From Acidobacteriaceae bacterium (GTDB lineage: Bacteria > Acidobacteriota > Terriglobia > Terriglobales > Acidobacteriaceae): a stretch of 34,959 nucleotides of DNA. The translations under genes were made by a program, and so were the position numbers. The stretch covers positions 1-34,959 of the forward strand of contig PLSM01000094.1 of NCBI GenBank assembly GCA_003165075.1, written 5' to 3'. The notes under the pieces were generated by a model, which saw only the letters and a program-made list of their open reading frames with translations, searched no databases and was not told the DNA's origin. This document shows positions 23,418 through 31,135 of this stretch, piece after piece (positions within the stretch are counted from its first letter, which is position 1; each line of letters opens with the position of its first letter).

Positions 23418-24389
23418 ATGCGACGCCCGCAGGACCACTTCCCCCAAAGGCTCCCCAGGCAGCTTGCGCACGCCGGTGTACTGACTCTTTGGTTATGTCT
23501 GAGCCTATCCGCCACCGGCTGCCTCTCACCGCTGGCCAAGCACGCCACTGCATTTTCCCAGGCTGCCGGTATAGTGGTCGACAGTTCTCAAGATGCCTAC
23601 CGCGCCGCCAATAAGCTCCGCCAGGACGAGCAGGTCGCAGCCGCCGTTTACGACTACGACAAAAACCCCACCTGGAGCCCCTATCTGAATGTCCAGCCCC
23701 TGCTCACTCCGGAGCAGCTTGATGCGCGCGTCAAGGTTCTCGACGGCCTCAAAGCCTACGCCGCCTCTCTCGTGGAGCTTACCGGCAAGCCACAGAAGGA
23801 CGAAGATAAAGCGCTCGACGACGCCGCTGCTGGCGTGGGCGCAAACCTCGGGGATCTGAACCAAAACATTGCGACCAAATTCAGCACCGCCATCCCTAAC
23901 ATCCCCGTGCTAAGTGCGGCGCAGTCCAACGCTATCAGCACCACTATTCTCGCTCTCGCCGATTACCTCAGGGCCAAAAAGGTCAAAGGCTCCCTTCCGA
24001 AAATCACCCAGGCGATGAATCCAAATGTCCAGGCTCTATGTGAGTTACTCGACAGCGACATCAAGATTCTTCGCCGCCAGGCCGATGTTGACTATCAGTC
24101 ATTGATCATTGATTTGGATCACTCCATCCGCCATGAGGGCACAGCCGTCAGCCCCTTCGAGCACCGCGAAGAAGTCGGCCGCCTCATCGAACTCGCCGCC
24201 CAGCAAAAGGCGAACGATGATCTGCTCGCCAAGCTCCAGACGGCCCTGAGCACACTTGCGCTAACTCACCAGGCGCTGGCCGCAGCAGCCCAGGGCAACA
24301 ATCCTGAATCCCTTCAGCAAAAGATTGCCGATCTTCAAGCCGTGGGCCAGGACCTCTCAACCTTTTATAAGTCCCTTCCGACGAAATAA
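23418..24389 (+). CDS. Putative helical lipoprotein of unknown function
   Basis: A 323-residue exported protein from the ATG at 23418. The N-terminus is basic (MRRPQDHFPQRLPRQ), followed by a hydrophobic stretch (AGVLTLWLCLSLSATGC) ending in a lipobox-like ATGC, so a diacyl-glycerol-modified cysteine near residue 35 is likely. The mature part is almost entirely helical (long Ala/Leu/Gln/Asp-rich segments; KLQTALSTLALTHQALAAAAQGNN near the end) and has no recognised domain. It is followed after 23 nt by a second small helical protein and lies divergent to the DUF2235 hydrolase. A periplasmic lipoprotein beside a Tle1-like enzyme recalls immunity proteins of type VI lipase effectors, but that is only inference. 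Confidence 0.7.
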   Translation: MRRPQDHFPQRLPRQLAHAGVLTLWLCLSLSATGCLSPLAKHATAFSQAAGIVVDSSQDAYRAANKLRQDEQVAAAVYDYDKNPTWSPYLNVQPLLTPEQLDARVKVLDGLKAYAASLVELTGKPQKDEDKALDDAAAGVGANLGDLNQNIATKFSTAIPNIPVLSAAQSNAISTTILALADYLRAKKVKGSLPKITQAMNPNVQALCELLDSDIKILRRQADVDYQSLIIDLDHSIRHEGTAVSPFEHREEVGRLIELAAQQKANDDLLAKLQTALSTLALTHQALAAAAQGNNPESLQQKIADLQAVGQDLSTFYKSLPTK

Positions 24390-24412
24390 CTTCATCCTTG
24401 AGGAGGATATCG

Positions 24413-24760
24413 ATGAGCAGCCCTGCCACACCGCCAATTCTGCAAAATCCCGACCCAGGCGCTACTTACCAGGCTGCCTACGATGCGCTCGGCAGAGCCT
24501 ATTGGGAAGCATCTGACATCGCCAGCAAAGATCTCATCCATGGCGCCCAGGAAGCCATTGGCGAAATCATCACCGCCATTGATGAGCAGGGTCTTGCCAA
24601 GAACACTCAGCTATTTATTGCTTTCAAACCTAAGATCGATGCCGTGAACAAGGCGCTGCAGACGATAAAGGACGAGATCAATCAAATTACAAAAAATATC
24701 GCCACAGCGGCTACCGTAGTCTCCGCCATAAGCAAGGTACTTACTCTCTGGCCTGCATAG
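24413..24760 (+). CDS. Small helical protein of unknown function (115 aa)
   Basis: The start at 24413 (MSSPATPPILQNPDPGATY) is fixed by AGGAGG at 24401-24406, 6 nt upstream. The product has a Pro-rich N-terminus, then amphipathic helices with a regular hydrophobic pattern (AYDALGRAYWEASDIASKDLIHG; IDAVNKALQTIKDEINQITKNI). It ends in a short hydrophobic segment (AATVVSAISKVLTLWPA). There is no signal peptide. It is in an operon with the lipoprotein gene (23-nt gap). I do not recognise the family; it may be a partner of the lipoprotein or of the hydrolase. Hairpin repeat copy 3 begins 18 nt after its stop codon. Confidence 0.65.
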   Translation: MSSPATPPILQNPDPGATYQAAYDALGRAYWEASDIASKDLIHGAQEAIGEIITAIDEQGLAKNTQLFIAFKPKIDAVNKALQTIKDEINQITKNIATAATVVSAISKVLTLWPA

Positions 24761-24778
24761 CCTACTGGACCGGAGGCT

Positions 24779-24814
24779 GTGGGTGCCCCATGTCCGGATT
24801 TTCGGACATGGGAT
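24779..24814. repeat. Hairpin repeat family A, copy 3 (intergenic)
   Basis: GTGGGTGCC flank, then CCCATGTCCG - GATTTT - CGGACATGGG (24787-24812). Relative to copies 1 and 2 both arms differ at the same two paired positions, so pairing is kept. It lies between convergent genes and could also serve as a terminator. Confidence 0.85.
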
Positions 24815-24851
24815 AGCACTCCCAAAGGTGCGAAATCCCTATGCGCACTCT

Positions 24852-25268
24852 TTACCCTTGGCTCGGAATGGGGCGCTCGTGAATAAGCATCCACGACGTG
24901 CCGAACTTATCCCGTAACTGGGCGAACCGCGTCGCAAAAAATGTCTCCTGCATCGGCATGAACACCTCGCCGCCCTCGGAAAGTTGCCCGTAAATGCGAT
25001 CCGCCTCCGCGTCACTGTCGACGCTCAGCGAAAGATAGACGCTGCGCATTGGCTTGTAACTCGGTATGTCCGCTCCCATCAGCAGCGCCTCTCCAATGGT
25101 GATTTGCGCGTGCAGTACCGTGTTCTTCCATTCCGGCGGCACATTGCTGGGGCCAGGCGAATCGGCGTGCGTCATCATCATGCCGATCTTTCCGCCTAGA
25201 TGTTTTTCGTAGAACTTGAACGCCTCAGTGCAGTTTCCGCCGTAGTTCAGATAGGTGTGCATCTTCAT
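24852..25268 (-). CDS. VOC (glyoxalase/PhnB-like) family protein
   Basis: A 138-residue protein of the vicinal-oxygen-chelate fold. It starts MKMHTYLNYGGNCTEAFKFYEKHLGGKIG, the PhnB-like opening, and ends MPMQETFFATRFAQLRDKFGTSWMLIHE, where the family has its second repeat edge strand. Members with this sequence style are often annotated as PhnB, but no phosphonate genes are nearby, so the substrate is unknown. The start is set by AAGGAG 10 nt upstream. It begins inside the 3' end of the HxlR-regulator gene (44-nt overlap in another frame), so the two are translationally coupled and the regulator probably controls it. Confidence 0.9.
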   Translation of the reverse strand: MKMHTYLNYGGNCTEAFKFYEKHLGGKIGMMMTHADSPGPSNVPPEWKNTVLHAQITIGEALLMGADIPSYKPMRSVYLSLSVDSDAEADRIYGQLSEGGEVFMPMQETFFATRFAQLRDKFGTSWMLIHERPIPSQG

Positions 25269-25746
25269 TGTTTGTGTTCTCCTTGTGGCGTTTACGTTCG
25301 ACTTTGAAGGGAGGAATCAACGGCGTGGGATCGCGCTGTTCCCATCGGCGATAAGTTTCCGCAAGCACGGCTTCGCGGTTCTTTTCCACCTGCTCCACAA
25401 AGCCGCAGGGTACGGCCGTCTCTTCATACCGCGCCGCCCAGAGTAGCAGTTCAAGCACTACCGGCGCCAGCGCGATACCTTTTGGCGTGAGCCGGTAGTG
25501 AATGCTCCGGCCGTCCTCTGCTGCAGGCTCTGCCATCACGATGCCCCCGGTCTTCAGCCTGCGCAGGCGGGCAGACAGGATATTGGTGGCGATCCCTTCC
25601 CCGGCCTGCTGAAACTCCCTGAACGTGCGGTAGCCACGCACCATCAGATCGCGAATGATCAGCAGCGACCAATGATCGCCGAAAAGTTCCAGCGAGACGC
25701 TCACCGGGCATCCCGAGCGAGGCTTCTTGATGGATTTTCTGACCAC
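25225..25746 (-). CDS. HxlR-family winged-helix transcriptional regulator
   Basis: A 173-residue DNA-binding protein. The HxlR signature is CPVSVSLELFGDHWSLLIIRDLMVRGYRTFREFQ with the N-terminal Cys13, followed by the recognition part (GIATNILSARLRRLKTGGIVMAEP) and the wing (HYRLTPKGIALAPVVLELLLWA). HxlR regulators often sense electrophiles or oxidants through that cysteine. It has a longer C-terminal tail than typical, rich in Lys/Glu, whose coding part overlaps the VOC gene by 44 nt. The start codon is GTG with no clear ribosome binding site. The gene is divergent from a second VOC gene; the shared 146-bp region has direct repeats that could be its operator. Confidence 0.9.
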   Translation of the reverse strand: MVRKSIKKPRSGCPVSVSLELFGDHWSLLIIRDLMVRGYRTFREFQQAGEGIATNILSARLRRLKTGGIVMAEPAAEDGRSIHYRLTPKGIALAPVVLELLLWAARYEETAVPCGFVEQVEKNREAVLAETYRRWEQRDPTPLIPPFKVERKRHKENTNNEDAHLSELRRKLH

Positions 25747-25766
25747 AGAAATACGTTACATATTTT

Positions 25767-25800
25767 AACTTGCAACTTGCAATCGAATTGTGTTTACAAT
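25767..25800. promoter_or_regulatory. Direct repeat and -10 box between the HxlR and VOC genes
   Basis: AACTTGC occurs twice in tandem (25767-25773, 25774-25780), 20 bp before the HxlR start codon. On the plus strand TACAAT (25795-25800) is a good -10 box; a TTGCAA at 25770-25775 would be its -35 with a long 19-bp spacer. The repeats would overlap the -35 region, as expected for autoregulation. Confidence 0.4.
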
Positions 25801-25892
25801 GTGCGCCAGTTCGCTTGGTTTGCTCTTCAATGTCTTTGCCATTCTTGGTGCGTCCTGCAAATCTCTTTCAAATCAATGATCAGGTGACTCCG

Positions 25893-26363
25893 GTGAGCGC
25901 TCTTGAAAACTTCCCCCGCATTACCCCGTTTCTCTGCTTCGATTCCAACGCTGAAGAGGCGGTCGCCTTCTACCTCACCGTATTCAAGAACTCACGCCGT
26001 CTCGACGAATTGCGCAACACCGGCGAAGCCCCTGGACCAAAAGGCGGCGTTCTCACCATCGCTTTCGAGCTGGACGGCGTGCAGTTTACGGCCCTCAATG
26101 GTGGCCCAAGCTTCAAGTTCACTGAAGCTGTCTCGTTCGTCGTGCGCTGCGACTCCCAGCAGGAGGTGGACTACTATTGGTCGAAGCTCAGCGAAGGCGG
26201 CAGCGAAATTCAGTGCGGCTGGCTCAAGGACAAGTTCGGCCTGCGCTGGCAGATTGTGCCCGCGCGCATCTCCGATCTCCTTAAGCACCCAAAAGCGATG
26301 CAAGCCATGCTGCAGATGACCAAGCTGGACATCGCCGAACTCGAGCGCGCCGCGAAATCCTAG
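25893..26363 (+). CDS. VOC family protein (3-demethylubiquinone-9 3-methyltransferase-like fold)
   Basis: A 156-residue protein starting at GTG 25893, with AGGTGA 5 nt upstream; longer in-frame starts exist (to 25770) but add a Cys-rich, unconserved extension. The core ITPFLCFDSNAEEAVAFYLTVFKNSRRLDELR and the later block GGVLTIAFELDGVQFTALNGGPSFKFTEAVSFVVRC are the standard blocks of this VOC branch. DYYWSKLSEGGSEIQCGWLKDKFGLRWQIVP then closes the fold. The helical tail HPKAMQAMLQMTKLDIAELERA is also typical. Despite the domain name, such stand-alone proteins are not methyltransferases and the substrate is unknown. It lies divergent to the HxlR gene and 67 nt before a DinB gene. Confidence 0.88.
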   Translation: MSALENFPRITPFLCFDSNAEEAVAFYLTVFKNSRRLDELRNTGEAPGPKGGVLTIAFELDGVQFTALNGGPSFKFTEAVSFVVRCDSQQEVDYYWSKLSEGGSEIQCGWLKDKFGLRWQIVPARISDLLKHPKAMQAMLQMTKLDIAELERAAKS

Positions 26364-26430
26364 CCGGGCACCTGCGTCCGATGCCACCGCTTACCCGCCA
26401 CCCTATCCACATCAAAGGAGAGCCACAATC

Positions 26431-26919
26431 ATGCCCATCGACAGTCGCATTGACACCGCGGCACATGCCTATCGCCAGAACAGCCATTTACTCGCAAAGA
26501 GTTTCGACGGCCTCACCACCGAGGAGTTGCTTGCCTGCCCCAACCAAACAACAAACCCGGCCCTCTGGATTCTGGGCCACCTCGTTTGGGCGCGCTCCAT
26601 GGCTCTCAAGATGCTTGGTTCGCCATGGGAGCGGCCATGGCTGTCCCTCTTCGCGCGCGGAGCCAAACTGCCTGCGCCGTCAGAGTTCCCTTCGTCAGAG
26701 GAGATTCTGCTTGGTTGGCAGCAGGTCTCCGCAAACCTGACCGCCGCGCTCGAGAGCGCATCGGATGAAGTCTTGTCCGCACCGGCTCCGGAGAAATCGC
26801 CGAGCTTCGACGGGAAGGTCAGCGGCATGGTCGTCTTCCTGGCCTTTCACGAGGCCTACCATGTGGGCCAGGTCAGCTACCTGCGCCGCTGGCTCGGCCA
26901 TGGCCAGATTGTCGGGTGA
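26431..26919 (+). CDS. DinB-family metal-dependent protein
   Basis: A 162-residue four-helix-bundle protein of the DinB/YfiT type. The metal-binding histidines are visible: His50 in WILGHLVWARS, and His140 and His144 in FHEAYHVGQVSYLRRWLG. Members include thiol-dependent transferases (for example mycothiol- or bacillithiol-dependent S-transferases) and many of unknown activity. The start is supported by AAGGAG about 10 nt upstream. It probably shares a transcript with the VOC gene before it, suggesting a small stress or detoxification set under the HxlR regulator. Confidence 0.88.
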   Translation: MPIDSRIDTAAHAYRQNSHLLAKSFDGLTTEELLACPNQTTNPALWILGHLVWARSMALKMLGSPWERPWLSLFARGAKLPAPSEFPSSEEILLGWQQVSANLTAALESASDEVLSAPAPEKSPSFDGKVSGMVVFLAFHEAYHVGQVSYLRRWLGHGQIVG

Positions 26920-27137
26920 TTCCCGGAGCCCTAAAGAAACAGCACCAGCACTTTACGCTCGACCTCCCACGACATAGAGGGAGCGCCATCCTTCACGCGC
27001 CGTGGTCCCCACGAGCAAGGAGACACGCCACACCCAAGCAGGCGGATTTAGAGGGTCTGGTCAAAAACTCCGCCTCTTCGCGTCAGAACGAGGAGTATTA
27101 GCTTCTCATTGCTGCATAGCCATGCGCACCAAGCAGA

Positions 27138-27163
27138 AGGGCCTCCCGCATGCGAGAGGCCCT
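27138..27163. terminator. Hairpin between convergent genes
   Basis: AGGGCCTC - 10 nt - GAGGCCCT, a perfect 8-bp stem whose loop itself contains the palindrome CGCATGCG. It lies 27 bp from the stop of the minus-strand gene at 27190. There is no T tract, so it may work with Rho or mainly protect 3' ends. Confidence 0.55.
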
Positions 27164-27189
27164 GAACTTATACCGAAGGAAGTCGCTTT

Positions 27190-27657
27190 CTAGCGCGGGC
27201 GCAGCGACTTGATGGCGTCCGGCAGACGCTCTTCAAGCAGCTTGGCGCGCTCCGATGCGATGCCGCCAAGATAGGAGGGAGCCGGCGTAGCCATCAGCAC
27301 CAGCGCCAGCGCAATCACCGAGAAACAAAGCCCCGCAATGCCTGCCGAGAACAGCATGTGGTACATGTCGGAGATATCAAGTTGAAAAACATGGAAGGCG
27401 ACATGATCCAACGGCTTGATGTGCTGCAGCACCGCCAGCGCGAACAGGAAGAAGAAGACCGCCAGCGAGGTCAGCACAAACAGGGTCACGTCCAGGCTGC
27501 GGTGAAATCTCTGCCGCGCACTGCAGTGGTTGCAGTCGGCCAGATGTTGCTCGTAGTCCTTCCGCATCTCGGGTGAAATTCCCGAAATGTCATAGCGCCA
27601 GCTTGCCAGGATATTGCCAACTACTCGATCTGTGCAGCGTGTTCTTGCCATAGACAT
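27190..27657 (-). CDS. Zinc-finger (anti-sigma-like) inner-membrane protein
   Basis: A 155-residue protein. The N-terminal region contains H38-LAD-C42-NH-C45 (YEQHLADCNHC), the HxxxCxxC part of the zinc-binding anti-sigma (zf-HC2) fold. Two membrane segments follow (VTLFVLTSLAVFFFLFALAVL, about 57-77; MLFSAGIAGLCFSVIALALVLMA, about 100-122), then a short cytoplasmic tail. No sigma factor gene is adjacent, so it may be an orphan membrane regulator or simply a membrane protein with this finger. Two in-frame ATGs, six bases apart, could serve as the start. Convergent with the DinB gene. Confidence 0.7.
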   Translation of the reverse strand: MSMARTRCTDRVVGNILASWRYDISGISPEMRKDYEQHLADCNHCSARQRFHRSLDVTLFVLTSLAVFFFLFALAVLQHIKPLDHVAFHVFQLDISDMYHMLFSAGIAGLCFSVIALALVLMATPAPSYLGGIASERAKLLEERLPDAIKSLRPR

Positions 27658-27886
27658 TTAGACTCACTTTGCAAAGGTTCTGCTCAATCGCTGTGCGTCA
27701 GCGCGGCCTGCGTGGCAATAGAGAGCCCTGTGCGTCTTGGATGCTCCACCAGCCATGCGTGATTCACTGGTGTTCCAATAACTCAACTACCCCCAGGGCC
27801 GAAGCGCCCAGGCATTCCCCTTGCCAATCCACCTGGTACAGAGTGATGACTGTTCTTACTAATGTAACCATTTTAAACCATCCCAT

Positions 27887-28903
27887 CTAGAAATAGATAG
27901 ATGAGATTGGCTGGTGTTGCTCTGCAAGTAACAGTCGATTGGCCAGCAGACTTGCCCGTCCGTTCAGCGCGCGCTCCGCCGTAACTCTCGCCAGATCGGG
28001 AAGATTATTGCTTTCAGACAGATGCCCCAGGATAACGTAGGCTGCCTGGCCGTCATACTCGCTCTCAAGGAACTCCGCCGCCGCCTCGTTCGATAAATGG
28101 CCCACCCGCGACAATACCCGCTGTTTCACCGACCAGGGGTACGGCCCGTCGCGCAGCATCTCCAGGTCGTGGTTCGACTCCAGCAGCAGCAAGTCGAGTT
28201 TCTTGAGCTGGGCCTTGACGTTGGGCGGAATGTAGCCCAGGTCGGTGGTCACACCCATCCGCACCCCTTCTGTCTGAAACACAAAGCCCACCGGGTCCGT
28301 TGCGTCATGGGGAATCGTGAAGGGGCTCACGGCGATATCGCCGACCTGGAAGGGTTGTCCGGCCTGGAAGTAAGCGACTGAAGGTAACCACGTTGGGTCC
28401 TTTTGCACCGTCGCGACTGCAGCATGAGGATTGGCCTCGGCAGCTTTCGCGCTTGCCTCCGCGGCAGAGCCCTGTGTCGAGTCCACCCCGGCCGAGTCGC
28501 ATTCCGCAGCAAGGTCCACCTCATCCGGCTCCCCTTCGGCGGCTGCTGCGTCGGCCTCCGCCTGTCGGGCGGCTGCCTGTTGGCGGCACTGCTCCAGCCA
28601 CTGGGCATAAGTCATCTGCCGGCGCGGCGTCAGCCAACGCATCCAGGCGCGATGAGTACCCTCGGTAAAGTACACCGGAATGCCCAGCTTGCGCGCCGTA
28701 ACGGAGAGCCCGTTGATGTGGTCCTGGTGTTCGTGGGTAATCAGGATAGCGTCCAGTGTCGTGGGGTCTTCATCTGCCAGCTTCATGCGCCGGAAAAGCT
28801 CCCGGCAACTCAGCCCGGCATCCACCAGGATGCGTGTGCGGCCCCCGGACACAACCATGCTGTTACCCCTGGACCCCGACGCCAGCACCGTGAAGCGCAC
28901 CAT
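27887..28903 (-). CDS. MBL-fold metallohydrolase of the WalJ/YycJ type with an inserted Ala/Glu-rich segment
   Basis: Cytoplasmic metallo-beta-lactamase-fold protein, 338 residues from the ATG at 28903, where the family-typical N-terminus MVRFTVLASGSRGNS begins; an ATG 30 nt upstream is less likely. The metal site is THEHQDH (His57, His59, Asp61, His62), with further ligands expected in FTIPHDATDPVGF, TTDLGY and ILGHLSESNN. Relatives are exonuclease-like proteins linked to cell division and DNA maintenance, about 265 residues long. Here about 75 extra residues of low complexity (Ala/Glu/Asp/Gln-rich, about 105-170) interrupt the fold between the EGTHRAWMRW helix and VAYFQAGQPFQVGDIAV. No strong ribosome binding site. 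Confidence 0.85.
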   Translation of the reverse strand: MVRFTVLASGSRGNSMVVSGGRTRILVDAGLSCRELFRRMKLADEDPTTLDAILITHEHQDHINGLSVTARKLGIPVYFTEGTHRAWMRWLTPRRQMTYAQWLEQCRQQAAARQAEADAAAAEGEPDEVDLAAECDSAGVDSTQGSAAEASAKAAEANPHAAVATVQKDPTWLPSVAYFQAGQPFQVGDIAVSPFTIPHDATDPVGFVFQTEGVRMGVTTDLGYIPPNVKAQLKKLDLLLLESNHDLEMLRDGPYPWSVKQRVLSRVGHLSNEAAAEFLESEYDGQAAYVILGHLSESNNLPDLARVTAERALNGRASLLANRLLLAEQHQPISSIYF

Positions 28904-29143
28904 GGTCAGAGCATACCGCGCATGCCTGTGCATTGGGGAGCCGCAAGGGTTAACTGCATGGGGTCAGGATGCGAAAGCGCGCCGGGGTGGCTGATCGCGG
29001 AAGGCCTGACCGTCCAAGTCCTCTTGGGGCTGTTTTTCCAGTGTTTTGGTCCACCCCACGCCGGACGTGACCACCAAATCTAAATTCCGACACGCCCATT
29101 CTTCTCTGGGAAATGTTGTTCTCTGCCACGTGCTCTACACTCG

Positions 29144-31000
29144 ATGGGAATGCGTATTCGCCCCTCAACTTCACTCCAAGGAACTGTTCCGTTGAGAAAA
29201 GTCTGGCTCCCTGCACTGACCTCGGCCTTCCTGCTGCTGGCCTGCGTGTCCTTCGCCCGCGCGCAGGCCCTGCCTCTCACCTCGGCCCCGGCTTCCCTCG
29301 AAGATCGCCGCAAAGCCCTCAACGACATCTTCCACGAGTATTGGGAAGCGACTCTCCAGCACTCTCCCGAGTTCGCCTCCACCCTTGGCGACAAGCGCTA
29401 TAACTACCAGATCACCGACTACTCCGTGAAGGCCGAGAACGATTGGCTGGCCCGCAAACAGGACTTTCTGATGCACCTGGCTGCCATCGACACCGCCGGC
29501 TTGACAAACCAGGAGAAGACCAGTCGCGATCTGCTCCTGCGTGAGTTTGCCGACGATGAAGAATCCGCGGAGTTCAAAGAGTGGGAGATGCCCGTGAGTC
29601 AGCAAGGGGGCATTTACACCGAATATCCGCAGTTAGTGGCCGAACTCAGCTTCACCACCGTCAAGGACTACGACGATTGGACCGCTCGGCTGCGCGCCCT
29701 CCCCAAAGCCTTCGACCAGGTAACCACCAACATGACCATCGGCATCGACGATGGCCGAGTCCCGCCCAAGTTCCTGCTGGCGAAGGCGCTGGATCAGGTG
29801 AAGCAGTTGGCCGATCAAAAGCCGGAGGACTCGCCACTGGCCATGCCCCTGAAGCACTTTCCAGCGTCGATTCCCGCGCCGGAACAGGAGCGCATCAAGT
29901 CCGAAATGATGGACGCGATTGGTAAGCAGGTGCTGCCCGCCTACCAGCGCTTCGCGCGCTTTCTCCAGGTCACCTATGTTCCCGCCGGACGTGAGCAGCC
30001 CGGAATCTCCGCCCTGCCCGACGGGGCAAAGTACTACCAGTTCCTCATACGCCGCACAACGACCACGAATCTGACCTCGGACCAGATTCACCAGATCGGC
30101 CTCGACGAGGTGAAAAAGGATGAAGCTGAGATGCAGGTCATCGCCCAGCAGCTTGGCTTCAAGGATTTGAAGAGCTTCCAGGCCAGCCTCAAGACCAATC
30201 CGAAGCTGCATCCCGCCTCGGCCGAAGCTCTGCTCGACGCCTATCGCGGCTACCTGACTCCCATGCAGGCCAAGCTGCCACAACTATTTGGTCGCCTGCC
30301 CAAAGCGCCCTTTGAGGTGGCGGCGGTTCCGGATTACATCCAGAAGACTGCGGCGCCGGCTTACTACGAAGCGGGCACGCCCGACGGCAGCCGCCCTGGA
30401 CGCCTGCGCATCAACACCTACAACGCCACCACTTTGAACCTCTATTCGGTCGAGGACATCGCCTACCACGAGGGCATTCCCGGCCACCATTTGCAGATCT
30501 CCATCGCCGACGAACTGGAGGGTCTTCCCGAGTTCCGGAAGTACGAGCGCTATACCGCCTTCTCCGAGGGCTGGGGCCTGTATGCCGAGCGGCTGGGCAA
30601 GGATGTCGGATTCTACCAGGACCCCTACTCGGACTACGGCCGACTGGAAGGCGACATCTGGCGCGCCATCCGCCTCGTCGTCGACACTGGCGTCCACTCC
30701 CAACACTGGACCCGCGACCAGATGGTCCAGTACTTTCATGACCACTCGGCCATCGACGAAACCAGCATCCAGTCCGAGGTGGATCGCTATATCGCGGGGC
30801 CCAGCCAGGCGCTGGCCTACAAGATCGGTCAACTCAAGATTCTCGAGTTACGGGACCGGGCAAAGAAGGCGCTGGGCGACAAGTTCGATATTCGCGCTTT
30901 CCACGATCAGGTGCTGGACACGGGCGCACTGCCGCTGGACGTGCTCAGCGACCGCATCGATGCCTGGATCGCGAACCAGAAAGCGGTTGGGACGAAATAG
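29144..31000 (+). CDS. Exported DUF885 metallopeptidase-like protein
   Basis: A 618-residue secreted protein of the DUF885 family, which carries a zinc-peptidase-like motif. H442-EGIPGHH (442-449) provides two histidines and a glutamate, and Glu475 in AFSEGWGLYAERLG is the likely third ligand. A signal segment lies at about 20-40 (WLPALTSAFLLLACVSFARAQ); cleavage after ARA is most likely, although LLLAC could also act as a lipobox. The start is uncertain: ATG 29144 has no ribosome binding site, whereas a TTG at 29192 has AAGGAA at proper distance and still gives the full signal peptide. Probably monocistronic. It likely degrades peptides in the periplasm or outside. Confidence 0.88.
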   Translation: MGMRIRPSTSLQGTVPLRKVWLPALTSAFLLLACVSFARAQALPLTSAPASLEDRRKALNDIFHEYWEATLQHSPEFASTLGDKRYNYQITDYSVKAENDWLARKQDFLMHLAAIDTAGLTNQEKTSRDLLLREFADDEESAEFKEWEMPVSQQGGIYTEYPQLVAELSFTTVKDYDDWTARLRALPKAFDQVTTNMTIGIDDGRVPPKFLLAKALDQVKQLADQKPEDSPLAMPLKHFPASIPAPEQERIKSEMMDAIGKQVLPAYQRFARFLQVTYVPAGREQPGISALPDGAKYYQFLIRRTTTTNLTSDQIHQIGLDEVKKDEAEMQVIAQQLGFKDLKSFQASLKTNPKLHPASAEALLDAYRGYLTPMQAKLPQLFGRLPKAPFEVAAVPDYIQKTAAPAYYEAGTPDGSRPGRLRINTYNATTLNLYSVEDIAYHEGIPGHHLQISIADELEGLPEFRKYERYTAFSEGWGLYAERLGKDVGFYQDPYSDYGRLEGDIWRAIRLVVDTGVHSQHWTRDQMVQYFHDHSAIDETSIQSEVDRYIAGPSQALAYKIGQLKILELRDRAKKALGDKFDIRAFHDQVLDTGALPLDVLSDRIDAWIANQKAVGTK

Positions 31001-31135
31001 CCCCCGGAACGTGGCCGAGAACACTTCCCCAGCCGTCCCGGCGTGGTAGGCTGGAAAGTTCAAATCTGGAGCTAGTCTGCTCGTTTGCTGCGGTTGGCGG
31101 GTGAGGCGGGTTTCGCAATCAATGGAGAGAGTGGA

